Source of the DNA: Candidatus Eisenbergiella merdipullorum
GTDB taxonomy: Bacteria; Bacillota; Clostridia; Lachnospirales; Lachnospiraceae
Direction of reading: 5' to 3'
Length of the DNA: 46,818 nucleotides
Assembly: GCA_019118445.1 (NCBI GenBank)
Contig: DWYY01000194.1
Coordinates: forward strand, 1-46,818
In this document: positions 16,567 through 26,108 of the stretch, one piece after another
Position numbering within the stretch: the stretch's first letter is position 1
Layout: each line of letters begins with the position of its first letter
Position numbers and translations under genes: made by a program
Notes under the pieces: model-generated
Told to the model about the DNA's origin: nothing
Database searches by the model: none
Seen by the model: the letters and a program-made list of their open reading frames with translations, nothing else

Positions 16567-18674
16567 GCGAAGTCTTGAATGTCGAAGAGATATTCGGCGA
16601 AAACGTGTTCAGTCTGGGCAAGATGAGGGAACGGCTGCCTAAGAATGTCTTTAAAGAAGTTAAGAAAGTAATGGATCAGGGCGGAGAGCTGTCCCTGGCT
16701 ACCGCAGACGTCGTTGCCAAGGCAATGAAGGACTGGGCTGTGGAGCATGGCGCTACCCACTATACCCACTGGTTCCAGCCGCTGACCGGAATTACGGCTG
16801 AGAAGCATGATTCCTTTGTCAGCCATCCGGATGAAAGCGGAAAAATGCTGATGGAGTTTTCCGGAAAAGAACTGATCAAGGGCGAGCCGGATGCGTCTTC
16901 TTTCCCGTCCGGCGGACTGCGCGCTACCTTTGAAGCGAGAGGTTATACGGCATGGGATATCACATCCCCGGCATTCCTGAAGGAAGATGCTACGGGCGTG
17001 ATCCTCTGCATCCCTACGGCGTTCTGCTCCTATACGGGAGAGGCGCTGGATAAAAAGACCCCCCTGCTTCGTTCCATGGAAGCGCTCAGCGAGCAGGCGC
17101 TCCGTATCGTCAGGCTGTTCGGCAATACGAAGGCCACCAAGGTAACGGCTTCCGTAGGACCGGAACAGGAATATTTCCTGATCGACAGACAGAAGTACCT
17201 GAAAAGACCTGACCTGATCTTTTCCGGCCGTACCCTGTTCGGCGCGCCCGCACCTAAGGGACAGGAGCTGGAGGATCATTATTTCGGCGTTATCAGAGAG
17301 CGCATCGGCGCTTTCATGAAAGATCTGAACATAGAGCTGTGGAAGCTGGGCGTGACCGCAAAGACCCAGCACAATGAAGTGGCTCCTGCGCAGCATGAGC
17401 TGGCTCCGATCTATGAGACGGCAAATATTGCCGTAGACCACAACCAGCTTGTCATGGAGACTATGAAGAAGGTGGCGGAGCGGCACGGACTGAGATGCCT
17501 GCTGAACGAGAAGCCTTTCGCTGGCGTAAACGGTTCCGGAAAACATAACAACTGGTCCATCACCACGGATGATGGAATGAATCTTCTGGATCCCGGTGAG
17601 ACGCCCAACGAAAATATTCAGTTCCTTCTGGTGCTTGCATGCATCCTGAAGGCAGTTGATATCCATGCAGACCTGCTCCGTCAGAGCGCTGCCGACGTGG
17701 GAAATGACCACAGACTGGGAGCCAATGAGGCGCCTCCGGCCATCATTTCCGTATTCCTTGGCGAGCAGCTCGAGGATGTTGTCAAGCAGCTGATCGAAAC
17801 CGGAGAAGCGCGTTCCTGCCTGCTGGGCGGCAAGCTTATGACCGGCGTGTCCACGCTGCCTGATCTGCCTAAGGATGCGACAGACCGTAACAGGACTTCA
17901 CCTTTTGCATTCACTGGAAACAAATTCGAGTTCCGTATGGTGGGTTCCTCCGATTCCATCGCAAGCCCCAATACCGTACTGAATGCCATCGTAGCGGAAG
18001 CCTTCTGTGAGGCTGCTGATGTGCTGGAAAAGGCGGATGATTTTGATGTGGCTGTTCATGATCTGATCAAACAGTATCTGACGGACCATCACCGCATTAT
18101 TTTCAACGGCAACGGTTATTCCGAAGAATGGGTGGAGGAGGCTGAGCGCAGAGGCCTTCCCAACATCAAGTCCATGGTGGAATCCGCAAGCGCGCTTACC
18201 ACGGACAAAGCTGTGAAGCTGTTTGAAAGGTTCCATATCTTCACGAAGGCGGAATTGGAATCCAGAGAAGAAGTTATTTATGAGACTTACGCAAAGAGCA
18301 TCAACATCGAAGCCCTGACCATGATCGATATGGCTTCCAAGCAGATCGTTCCCGCTGTTGTGGGTTATACGAACAAGCTGGCGAAGACCGTTCTGGATGT
18401 AAAGGCTGCCGGCGTGGAGCCTTCCGTTCAGGCAGAACTGTTGAACCAGGTCAACACCAGGCTCACCGAAATGAAGGAAGCGCTTGTCAACCTGCAGAAG
18501 ATCGACGCGGAAGCTTCTGCCATGGAAGATGTGAAGGCACAGGCGTTCTTCTACAAGGATTCCGTGATGCCTGCCATGGCTGCCCTGAGAAAGCCTGCCG
18601 ATGAGCTGGAGATGCTCGTCGATAAGGAAGACTGGCCGTTCCCGACCTATGGCGACCTGATGTTTGAGGTATAA
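16563..18674 (+). CDS. glnN: Glutamine synthetase type III
   Basis: Makes glutamine from glutamate, ammonia and ATP; the main route of ammonia assimilation. At 703 residues it has the size of GSIII, far larger than GSI (about 450). Seen: the GSIII signatures [19 protein letters not shown], the glutamate/metal region [32 protein letters not shown], and the ATP-site part [18 protein letters not shown], followed by a long helical C-terminal region. ATG 16563 has GGAGG 6 bases upstream; the in-frame ATG at 16551 would put that site inside the gene. It is a single-gene unit with an attenuator-like leader and a hairpin after the stop. Confidence 0.96.
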   Translation: MSEVLNVEEIFGENVFSLGKMRERLPKNVFKEVKKVMDQGGELSLATADVVAKAMKDWAVEHGATHYTHWFQPLTGITAEKHDSFVSHPDESGKMLMEFSGKELIKGEPDASSFPSGGLRATFEARGYTAWDITSPAFLKEDATGVILCIPTAFCSYTGEALDKKTPLLRSMEALSEQALRIVRLFGNTKATKVTASVGPEQEYFLIDRQKYLKRPDLIFSGRTLFGAPAPKGQELEDHYFGVIRERIGAFMKDLNIELWKLGVTAKTQHNEVAPAQHELAPIYETANIAVDHNQLVMETMKKVAERHGLRCLLNEKPFAGVNGSGKHNNWSITTDDGMNLLDPGETPNENIQFLLVLACILKAVDIHADLLRQSAADVGNDHRLGANEAPPAIISVFLGEQLEDVVKQLIETGEARSCLLGGKLMTGVSTLPDLPKDATDRNRTSPFAFTGNKFEFRMVGSSDSIASPNTVLNAIVAEAFCEAADVLEKADDFDVAVHDLIKQYLTDHHRIIFNGNGYSEEWVEEAERRGLPNIKSMVESASALTTDKAVKLFERFHIFTKAELESREEVIYETYAKSINIEALTMIDMASKQIVPAVVGYTNKLAKTVLDVKAAGVEPSVQAELLNQVNTRLTEMKEALVNLQKIDAEASAMEDVKAQAFFYKDSVMPAMAALRKPADELEMLVDKEDWPFPTYGDLMFEV

Positions 18675-18694
18675 TTGCCCCAAAATGTGATATT

Positions 18695-18726
18695 GCATTA
18701 CGCCTCAGGACTTTGAGGCGTGATGC
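18695..18726 (+). other. 13-bp stem-loop after glnN
   Basis: GCATTACGCCTCA (18695-18707) pairs with TGAGGCGTGATGC (18714-18726) around a 6-base loop. There is no T-run, so this may be a 3'-end protecting hairpin or a non-canonical terminator of glnN. Confidence 0.5.
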
Positions 18727-18849
18727 AGAAGGCGGAGGGCAGCGGATCATGTGTTTTTGGCGCTTGTATCGCGAACAAAGGGACACATGTCCGCTGCCGG
18801 GCTGTCTGAAAATATGGTCAGAAAATCTGAAAATAATTAAAAAAAGTGC

Positions 18850-18878
18850 TTGCCAAATTCCTGATCATCGTATATAAT
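18850..18878 (+). promoter_or_regulatory. Predicted promoter of the tRNA-Gln gene
   Basis: TTGCCA (18850-18855), 17 bases, consensus TATAAT (18873-18878). Transcription would start near 18885, about 33 bases before the mature tRNA 5' end. Confidence 0.75.
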
Positions 18879-18917
18879 TTATTCTTGCAGGCGGCAAACA
18901 ACCGCAGCAAATAAAAT

Positions 18918-18989
18918 AGGGCTATCGCCAAACGGTAAGGCAACGGACTCTGACTCCGTCATTTCAAGGTTCGAATCCTTGTAGCCCTG
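18918..18989 (+). tRNA. tRNA-Gln, anticodon CUG
   Basis: 72-base cloverleaf. Acceptor AGGGCTA pairs with TAGCCCT, the D-arm is in CGCCAAACGGTAAGGC, the anticodon stem ACGGA/TCCGT encloses the loop CTCTGAC with anticodon CTG, and the T-arm is CAAGG-TTCGAAT-CCTTG. The discriminator is G at 18989, as expected for tRNA-Gln. The 3' CCA is not encoded. It has its own promoter and terminator and is the only tRNA in the window. Confidence 0.95.
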
Positions 18990-18997
18990 CTCCTGAA

Positions 18998-19030
18998 ACC
19001 CCGGCAGAGAGGATCTGCCGGGGTATTTTT
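18998..19030 (+). terminator. Rho-independent terminator after tRNA-Gln
   Basis: Perfect 10-bp stem ACCCCGGCAG (18998-19007) with CTGCCGGGGT (19015-19024), loop AGAGGAT, then ATTTTT. Confidence 0.92.
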
Positions 19031-19143
19031 CTGTGGAAATCATAGGTCAATTTTAGAAGTGCGAAATGGCTTATTTATGGAATTAAGGCTGACTGATGGG
19101 AAAATATCGGAGAATAGGATATGGCGGCCTGTATGGGGCTGTG

Positions 19144-19180
19144 AAGGGGCTGCAGACGGTGATATGGTCTGCAGCCCCTT
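19144..19180. repeat. 14-bp perfect inverted repeat between tRNA-Gln and the glycosidase pseudogene
   Basis: AAGGGGCTGCAGAC (19144-19157) and GTCTGCAGCCCCTT (19167-19180) pair perfectly around a 9-base loop. There is no T-run on either strand. It lies 33 bases beyond the stop of the minus-strand gene, so it may serve as its 3'-end hairpin. Confidence 0.5.
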
Positions 19181-19212
19181 GCGGTGTGGGTGAGAAAAGT
19201 GGAAAGACGGTA

Positions 19213-21601
19213 TCATTCAGATGGTCTTGCTTTTCTTTTTAAAATAACAATTACTCCAATAACAGCAATTCCTGCGGCAATTCCTACTGCGATTCCCGCT
19301 GCAACTGTCAATGTCATGTTTTTTTCATTTCCGGAAAGAACTTTCACAGTACCTGTTACTTCTAAATCCGTACCGCAAATTTGTCCTGTTACCTGAAATT
19401 TACCTTTCGCATCATACTGATTTTCCTCAATGTACGGCCACAATACCAATGCTTCCAGCTCTTTTCCATCTTTTTCCATGGTTACAGTTTTAGGAAGTTC
19501 CGGTTTTGCTCCGATTCTTGTTTCTACAGTAACATCCGTTTCCTTTGTTTTGGTAATATCTGAATCTCCAACCGCTACCGGAACTCCCATGTCAAGACGA
19601 AGTCCATTCATCATGTATGTATAGTCGATTATCGCTGACGCACTGAATGATGAAGGCTGAACCCCTTCTATCGTTGTTGTATCTTTATATACACGGATCA
19701 CCTCTCCGAATTCCGTGTTTTTAATAGCATTGCAAAGAACCGCGTCAACATATTCTATCCATTTTCCTTCCAGCTCAGGATATTGTTTTTCCCTCTCCTG
19801 AAGCCCATACGCCGTGTAGCAGCCATCACCGTATTTATAAGAGTCGAATCCCAGCAACGGCTCATCTTCCTTTCCTGCAGTATACGCAAGATAACTGTGC
19901 ACCAGTTTATCCGTTAAGTCTTTCGGAAAGTCGACCGCCATTGCTTCATATACGTATGTTAATGCATCTCTGCTCTGCGCATCGTGGGAAGATCCCGGCC
20001 AACTGTGTTCCAGTGTTCCATCTTCATTAATAAAACAGAAAGCTTTAATTCTGTTTTCCAAAGAATCAGGCTGATCGGGATCATATTCATCAAAAAACCA
20101 GACTCGGGAATTTTCTGCCAATTCTGCCTTCTTCTGCATATAAACGTCTATATCTTCCTCTTTTCCGATTATCTCAGCAATCTTAATCGCGTAATCAACA
20201 TCACTGTACCACTGAGTCACAAAGGAAATATCTTTTTCATTAGGGAAGTCATTCACTCCATGAATCCATCTTGGATTTTCCGCTCTCCAGAGCAGATAAT
20301 CGTGAAGATGAGGATACAGCTTCGTTAATTCCTCTTTTAACTCATCTTCCTTTTCGGGATAGTTTTTAAGCATGTTTAAATAGCAAACCCAAGTTGTATG
20401 CGCTTTTTGTGACGGAAGACATTCCCCATCCAAAATGCCATTTTCATCAATATTATAAATAAACCCTCTCATTGCATCCCACGCGATTTCCGGTTCTATA
20501 TATGATAATTGCTGAATATCAAACATGGATTCCCATGAACAGCTGTTCGGAGCCGACGCGGCGCCGGAATTCCACGCAGAAGCCATCCCCAGAGTTACCT
20601 GATAATAATCATATCCATTTTCGGGAGTTGGCTCAACAATATTCTGCAGGAGGAATGTCCATGCGGCATAGAAAGCTCTTCTATGATCTTCGCTGGTGAT
20701 ATCTCCATTTTTTTGGTTTCCTTCCACTCCGAAATTTTGTGGAGCCGGAACTTTTGCTAATGTTTCGTCCCAAAACTGTTTTACATTCGCCAAAACTGTA
20801 TTCAGGTTTGTTCCCTCTGCTAACGTTTTGTCCGCTAATTCCTGAACACTATCCGCACTATTGCCTTCCACATTCTTTGGAAGCATCGTCAAGGAAAAAG
20901 CTAATTTTGCGCTGTCTGAGTCGAACGTGATCTCAACAGACAGACCATTCATCCTCTGAAACCTGCGGTTCGTACTGCCCTATAATTTCTCCATCCTCAT
21001 TCAGCTTCAGAATTTTACATACAAACCAATATTCCATCTGTTCTATCAGAAGGTTATTCCCGTTTTTCGTAATTCCGTCGATTGGTGCTTTCATCTGAAG
21101 TTTGGCATCAGCTGCATCAGATACTTCGATCATACGAATAAAGGTATCTTTATCCGCAAAAAATTCGTCCATATGAAGCTTTCCTTCTTCATATACAGCG
21201 TCTGCGGTAAGTTTGTATGGATACCATGCCGTTTCAAGCTCCATATACTCCTTTGCCTGATCGGTTCTGGGCCCCATTAAAATCTGATGTACCGAATTGA
21301 TTGTCCGAAATCCCTTTACAGCCATAGCTATGTCCAGACTCAGTTTTCCATCATATTTCGCTATCATCGGACTCCCATAGTTCATTACCATCCGACTTCC
21401 AGGATACCCTAACCATCTCCACTGCGATGTTTCATCGTTCATAATAGAATCACTATCAAAATCAGGATTCCCCTCCATCTTTACACTTCCGATCACATCT
21501 GCCTTTTCTCTGGCAGCCGATATCTCCAACGGCGATGTCAAATACGAAATACTTATCACTGCCAAACTTAAAAATCCACATAGAACTCTTTTTAATTTCA
21601 T
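19213..21601 (-). pseudogene. Secreted, membrane-anchored six-hairpin-glycosidase-like protein, broken by a 4-bp duplication
   Basis: Two minus-strand frames (21601 to about 20933, then to 19213) are one gene split by a frameshift. The junction holds a tandem CAGA-CAGA at 20937-20944 on the plus strand; removing one copy joins them as SEDEWSVEITFDSDSAK and gives about 794 residues. Seen in the joined protein: a signal peptide (residues 1-30, MKLKRVLCGFLSLAV), a beta-rich N-terminal part, a helical part with motifs like AWNSGAASAPNSCSWES and HSWPGSSHDAQSRDAL that suggest an (alpha/alpha)6 glycosidase (GH63/GH37-like, tentative), and a C-terminal transmembrane helix with basic tail KRKARPSE. 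The start has GGAG 6 bases upstream. The gene looks AT-richer than its neighbours, which may mean transfer. Confidence 0.75.
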
Positions 21602-22142
21602 ATTAATCTCCATTCCGCCGCTGTTTGGCCAACGGCACAAATCGTGATGAAAGAATGAATCAAGCTGCACTGTATTTCATTTTATTGGCATTATATTACC
21701 ATTTACATTCTTTTTTTGCAACAATTTCGAATATTTTATGAAAATTTTTGGATATTTAGTGATGATTTTGTGACTTTTTATGATTGCCGCTGTTCATGTG
21801 TGGTGAACTCATGGAACTAATAGGGAATTCGGTTGAAATAGAAAAGAGGTGATCAAAGGAGGAAAGCAAGGAGTGCTTCCCGGCTGAAAGGAGTATTGCC
21901 TATGGCAGATAGACAGCAACCGGCGGTCAGAATTTCCGATTCCCCGTCGCAGATTGCTTTTCTCGTTCCGGACAGGACATAATTTTTCCATCTCCGAAAC
22001 GAGTTGTCAAGGACTTTGAAATCAAATATCATAATAAAGTTTGCAAATCCCGCAATATAGCTGAAGAAAAAGGAGAGAAAAAACGCTAGGATATAAACAG
22101 ATAGCAACAAAATGAGGTTGAAAAGATAATGGAGGAAAAGAA
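21602..22142. other. 541-base AT-rich gap between divergent units
   Basis: The gap separates the minus-strand glycosidase pseudogene from the plus-strand dehydratase operon, so it should hold both promoters. A TATAAT-like box for the minus gene lies near 21695 (ATATTA on plus) without a good -35. No convincing plus-strand promoter was found. Several Shine-Dalgarno-like runs (AAAGGAGG near 21855, AAGGAG near 21889) precede no long frame except the small one listed next. Confidence 0.4.
21902..21982 (+). CDS. Possible 26-residue small ORF upstream of the dehydratase operon
   Basis: ATG 21902 with AAGGAG about 8 bases upstream opens a 26-residue frame (MADRQQPAVRISDSPSQI...) ending at TAA 21982. 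No family was recognised. It could be a leader peptide, the decayed start of a lost gene, or chance. Confidence 0.22.
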   Translation: MADRQQPAVRISDSPSQIAFLVPDRT

Positions 22143-23486
22143 ATGAGCTTTAATACCTGTTCAGCGCCGTCCGATCTTCGCATTACTGACATGCGGTTTG
22201 TGGATATTGACGGCGCTCCCAAGCGTTGCACGCTGTTAAAGATCCTGACAAATCAGGGAATCTGCGGTTATGGGGAGGTGCGGGACGCTTCCAGCAAGAC
22301 TTACGCACTCATGCTCAAAAGCCGCATCCTGGGGGAAAATCCCTGTAATGTGGATAAAATATTCCACAAGATCAAACAGTTTGGAGGTCCTTCCAGGCAG
22401 GGAGGCGGTGTATCCGGCATAGAGATCGCGCTGTGGGATCTTGCGGGCAAAGCGTATGGCGTGCCGCTTTACCAGATGCTGGGCGGTAAATTCCGGGATG
22501 AAGTCCGCGTTTACTGCGATACCGATGTGGATGGGAAGCATACCGGACGCGACATGGGCATGGCGTTGAAAAAGAGGATGGAAATGGGATTTACATTCCT
22601 GAAAATGGACCTGGGGATCGGCCTGCTCCTGGATGAGCCCGGGACGATCAATGCGCCGCTGGGATTCATTGAAGACATGAAAAAGTATGCGCCCCATATC
22701 TTAAACGTGCAGGGCGGCAGTGTGACGTCGGATATGGTAAAGCATCAAAAAAGCTATGCCATTGTGAATACAGCTCATCCGTTCACAGGGATCCATCTGA
22801 CGCAGAAAGGGCTTGACTATCTGGAAAACTATGTGAAGGAGGTCCGGGAAGTCATAGGATATGAGGTGCCTCTGGCGATCGATCATTTCGGTCACGTATG
22901 CGTGGAGGACTGCATCCGCTTTGCCAGGAGAATGGAGCCTTACAATCTCGCATGGATCGAAGACATGGTGCCCTGGATGTATACGGATCAGTATGTGCGT
23001 CTGAAAAACAGTACGACGATTCCGGTGTGTACCGGAGAAGATATGTATTTAAAGGAACCTTTTGAACATTTGATCAAGGCGGGCGGAGTATCTGTGATCC
23101 ATCCGGATATCCTGACCTGCGGCGGCGCAATGGAATTAAAGAAGATCGCGGACATTGCGGATGAAAACGGGGTGGCCGTTGCGGTCCATATGGCGGAAAG
23201 CCCTGTGGCGTGCATGGCTGCAGTGCAGACCGCAGCGTCCATGCACAATGTGCTGGCAGTGGAATTCCATTCTGTGGATGTGCCATGGTGGGCGGATATG
23301 GTGACCGGCATCCCGAATCCAGTCTTTGAAAATGGTTTCATCAGAGTTCCTGACAAGCCCGGACTCGGGTTTGATGATCTGAATGAAGAGGTTATAAAAG
23401 AACATATCAATCCCGCGATCCCCGGCATGTGGGAGTCCACGGAGCAATGGAACCGGGAATTTTCAAATGACAGAATCTGGTCATAG
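22143..23486 (+). CDS. Enolase-superfamily (mandelate racemase/muconate lactonizing type) dehydratase
   Basis: A 447-residue member of the enolase superfamily, which removes the proton alpha to a carboxylate using Mg2+. Seen: an N-terminal capping domain, the barrel with LKMDLG (Lys154), and the three metal ligands in AIDHFG (Asp247), WIED (Glu273) and CTGED (Glu299), spaced 26 residues apart as in the family; His349 in AVHMAESP may be the acid. This layout resembles sugar-acid dehydratases such as galactonate dehydratase rather than racemases with a KxK pair. The start has GGAGG 7 bases upstream. It is the first gene of a four-gene operon. The exact substrate is unknown. Confidence 0.85.
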   Translation: MSFNTCSAPSDLRITDMRFVDIDGAPKRCTLLKILTNQGICGYGEVRDASSKTYALMLKSRILGENPCNVDKIFHKIKQFGGPSRQGGGVSGIEIALWDLAGKAYGVPLYQMLGGKFRDEVRVYCDTDVDGKHTGRDMGMALKKRMEMGFTFLKMDLGIGLLLDEPGTINAPLGFIEDMKKYAPHILNVQGGSVTSDMVKHQKSYAIVNTAHPFTGIHLTQKGLDYLENYVKEVREVIGYEVPLAIDHFGHVCVEDCIRFARRMEPYNLAWIEDMVPWMYTDQYVRLKNSTTIPVCTGEDMYLKEPFEHLIKAGGVSVIHPDILTCGGAMELKKIADIADENGVAVAVHMAESPVACMAAVQTAASMHNVLAVEFHSVDVPWWADMVTGIPNPVFENGFIRVPDKPGLGFDDLNEEVIKEHINPAIPGMWESTEQWNREFSNDRIWS

Positions 23487-23501
23487 AAGGAGGTTGAGGA
23501 G

Positions 23502-24416
23502 ATGCACTTTAATGACAGAGAAGAAATTATTGCTTTGACGCCTTACTGGAAGGGGGAACGTCTGCCGGACGGAAGGCCGAAAGTGGCGGATAAATATCTG
23601 GATGCATTGAAGGAAATGACATTGGAAGAAGTATGGAAGCCCATTTTTGTGCAGGGCTATGAAAACCAGTTTGTCGGCGGCGGAAAGAATCCCCTGCAGG
23701 CGCTGCACAATGATGGAAGGAAACTTGTGGGAAGGGCTGTCACCTGCAATTTCTGCCCTACCAGACCGGATCTGCATGCCATCATGTTTCAAAAAGGCGC
23801 TGAAGAAGGCAGAAAGGGGAACTATAATCAGTGGGTTATGGACAGCCTTGTGGAGCGAGATGTAGTAGTCGCAGATATGTATGACAAGATTTATAAAGGA
23901 ACCTTTTTGGGAGGAAATCTGACAACGGCGCTCCATGCGAGAACAAAAGACGGCGGTGCGGTGATCTGGGGAGGCGTCCGTGATGTGGAGCAGATGAAGC
24001 AGGTGCCGGATGTACAGGTTTATTACCGGGGTATCGATCCGACTCCGATCCGGGAGTTTGTGATGACAGGCTTTAATACTGTGACGAATTTCGGCAATGC
24101 GGTCTGCCTGCCCGGAGATGTGGTATTTGGCGCTGGGGGCGGAGTGCTTTTCATCCCTGCCCATCTGGTGGCGGACGTGGTGGAAGGAGCAGCGAAGACG
24201 CATGTGAAGGATGATTTTGGATTTGAGATGATCGCACAGAACAGATTTACCACAGCCCAGATCGACAGAAACACTTGGACTGAGGAAATGCTGGATATGC
24301 TGCTTGATTGGATCAAGACAGATCCAAGAGGAGAAAAGTACCGTAACCTTGACTGGTCAAAAGAATATGACCTGGCGAGAAACGGGGATCCAAACGATAC
24401 GCAGACAGCGTTGTAG
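23502..24416 (+). CDS. RraA-like protein (HMG/CHA aldolase-type fold)
   Basis: A 304-residue protein with the RraA fold. Catalytic members cleave 4-hydroxy-4-methyl-2-oxoglutarate-like oxo-acids or decarboxylate oxaloacetate; RraA itself inhibits RNase E. Seen: GGNLTTALHARTKDGG (137-152) and GVRD (158-161), where the Arg-Asp pair of catalytic members is kept, and PGDVVFGAGGGVLFIP, the metal/substrate region. It is longer than simple RraA proteins because of about 40-60 extra residues at each end. Next to a dehydratase and an SDR, an aldolase or lyase role is more likely than RNase control (inference). Ribosome-binding site GGAGG is present. Confidence 0.8.
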   Translation: MHFNDREEIIALTPYWKGERLPDGRPKVADKYLDALKEMTLEEVWKPIFVQGYENQFVGGGKNPLQALHNDGRKLVGRAVTCNFCPTRPDLHAIMFQKGAEEGRKGNYNQWVMDSLVERDVVVADMYDKIYKGTFLGGNLTTALHARTKDGGAVIWGGVRDVEQMKQVPDVQVYYRGIDPTPIREFVMTGFNTVTNFGNAVCLPGDVVFGAGGGVLFIPAHLVADVVEGAAKTHVKDDFGFEMIAQNRFTTAQIDRNTWTEEMLDMLLDWIKTDPRGEKYRNLDWSKEYDLARNGDPNDTQTAL

Positions 24417-24434
24417 GAAGGATGGGAGAACAAA

Positions 24435-25175
24435 ATGAGCGGGCAGAAAAAAAGAGCGTTGGTGACGGGATCATCCAGAGGGATAGGACGCGCGATAGCG
24501 GTTTTGCTGGCGAAAGACGGTTATGAGGTGATCGTGCACTGCGCCGGAAATCTGAAAAAAGCGGAAGAAACCAAAGCGATCATTGAAAAGAACGGGGGCG
24601 TCGCAGGCATTTTGCAGGCGGATCTTTGTGAGCCAGATCATGTATGTCGTCTGGCAGAGGAAATGGGAGAGGTGGACGTGCTGGTGCTCAACGCTTCTCT
24701 GCAGATCCGCAGGCCGTGGAGCGAGATCACCCTTGAGGAATGCAGAAAGCAGTTAAACTGCAATTTTGTAGCTTCCATGATGCTGATCCAGGCGGCTGTT
24801 CCCTATATGAAAAAACAAAAATGGGGCCGCATTGTGACCATCGGATCTGTACAGGAGGCGAAGCCTCATCCGGATATGCTGGTTTATTCCGCATCTAAAG
24901 CCGCGCAGACGAATATGGTCCATTCCCTGGCACTGCAGCTTGCGGGGGATGGGATCACCGTGAATAATGTAGCGCCAGGCGTGATCTATACAGACCGTAA
25001 TGTGGAAGCCCTGTCGGATCCTGTATATGCCAAAACGGTTACAGAATCCATTCCGGTAGGGTTTTATGGAACACCGGAGGATTGCGCCGGAATGGTAAGT
25101 CTGTTATGCTCTGAAAAAGGAAGATATATCACTGGACAGAGCATTTATGTGGACGGAGGCAAAAGCATTCAATGA
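24435..25175 (+). CDS. Short-chain dehydrogenase/reductase
   Basis: A 246-residue classical SDR that should oxidise or reduce a hydroxyl/keto group with NAD(P). Seen: the cofactor loop TGSSRGIG (residues 11-18), LNAS in place of the usual NNAG, the catalytic Ser in TIGSVQ, Tyr-Lys in YSASK (152-156), and the C-terminal GQSIYVDGG. The third gene of the operon; its stop overlaps the next start by 4 bases (ATGA). The likely substrate is the sugar acid or its keto product (inference). Confidence 0.9.
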   Translation: MSGQKKRALVTGSSRGIGRAIAVLLAKDGYEVIVHCAGNLKKAEETKAIIEKNGGVAGILQADLCEPDHVCRLAEEMGEVDVLVLNASLQIRRPWSEITLEECRKQLNCNFVASMMLIQAAVPYMKKQKWGRIVTIGSVQEAKPHPDMLVYSASKAAQTNMVHSLALQLAGDGITVNNVAPGVIYTDRNVEALSDPVYAKTVTESIPVGFYGTPEDCAGMVSLLCSEKGRYITGQSIYVDGGKSIQ

Positions 25176-25846
25176 AAATCGAATATGAGTCCCTGGATGG
25201 ATTGGATTATCTGATCAGATATCCAAACGATTACCAAAAAGGGGGAAAATATCCGGTCATTTTGTTCCTGCATGGAGCCGGAAGCCGGGGAAATAACATG
25301 GAGCAAATAAGGGAGAATCCGTTTTTGACAATAACAGACAGATATACCAGATTTCCTTTTCTGACGGTTGCTCCTCAGTGTTCCTCAGATACATGGTTTG
25401 ACCTTTTTGAGAGCCTGAAGGATCTTGTATCTGAGATCGTAAAGAGAACGGATACCGATGAGAAGAGGATTTATTTGATGGGAGCAAGCATGGGGGGCTA
25501 TGCAGCCTGGCAGCTTGCGATGAGCATGCCCGATCTTTTTGCGGCAATTGTCCCGATCTGCGGAGGGGGAATGTACTGGAATGCGGCACGGCTTGTTAAT
25601 GTGCCGGTATGGGCCTTTCATGGAAAAAGGGATCCGGTGGTATTTGTGGAGGAATCGGAAAAAATGGTAACGGCGGTAAATCGCTGCGGAGGAAACGCCC
25701 GGTTGACGGTTTACCCTGAAAAGGAACATGATTCATGGACGGATACCTATCAGAATTGGGAAGTATTCGAGTGGATGCTGTCGAAGGAAAACACCAACAC
25801 CCATAAGCTTGCAGATGATCATCATGATAGCAGACGATATGGCTGA
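25172..25846 (+). CDS. Alpha/beta hydrolase (esterase/lactonase-like)
   Basis: A 224-residue single-domain alpha/beta hydrolase without a signal peptide, so cytoplasmic. Seen: the oxyanion segment ILFLHGAGSRG, nucleophile elbow GASMGGYA, the acid in HGKRDPVV and the histidine in KEHDSWTDTY. The type resembles polyhydroxybutyrate-depolymerase-like or prolyl-oligopeptidase-like esterases. Translationally coupled to the SDR gene. In this operon it may open a lactone or remove an ester group (inference). The last gene before a terminator. Confidence 0.85.
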   Translation: MKIEYESLDGLDYLIRYPNDYQKGGKYPVILFLHGAGSRGNNMEQIRENPFLTITDRYTRFPFLTVAPQCSSDTWFDLFESLKDLVSEIVKRTDTDEKRIYLMGASMGGYAAWQLAMSMPDLFAAIVPICGGGMYWNAARLVNVPVWAFHGKRDPVVFVEESEKMVTAVNRCGGNARLTVYPEKEHDSWTDTYQNWEVFEWMLSKENTNTHKLADDHHDSRRYG

Positions 25847-25866
25847 TTCGAGCATCCTCATATATG

Positions 25867-25912
25867 AAAAAGCCGTGAAGCCAGACTATAACAGTCTAGC
25901 CTTACGGCTTTT
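25867..25912 (+). terminator. Terminator after the dehydratase operon
   Basis: AAAAAGCCGT pairs with ACGGCTTTT, with an inner hairpin AGACT/AGTCT, and a short T-run at the end. Flanking A and T runs make it usable in both directions. Confidence 0.7.
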
Positions 25913-26014
25913 ATTGATTTTTCCAGGTCCTGTCTGTTGGTTGCTGCCTGAGCAGTATAATAGCGGATCAGGATAGTTTGCAGGTATAGGAATTTCCCTC
26001 TGCAAACATAAAAC

Positions 26015-26043
26015 TTGTGCATTCGTCTCTGATTGCGTATAAT
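26015..26043 (+). promoter_or_regulatory. Predicted promoter of the thioesterase operon
   Basis: TTGTGC (26015-26020), 17 bases, consensus TATAAT (26038-26043). Transcription would start near 26050, about 60 bases before the first gene. Confidence 0.6.
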
Positions 26044-26108
26044 AGAGAAGATAAGCCGGAAAATGGAAATGTCGCACGGCGGCAGAACAGGATAAGGAAG
26101 AAGGACAT

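Noticed and set aside
21853-22110. Minus-strand 85-codon frame with a hydrophobic start in the gap before the dehydratase operon
   Set aside because: Hydrophobicity follows from the A/T-rich sequence; no ribosome-binding site and no family recognised.
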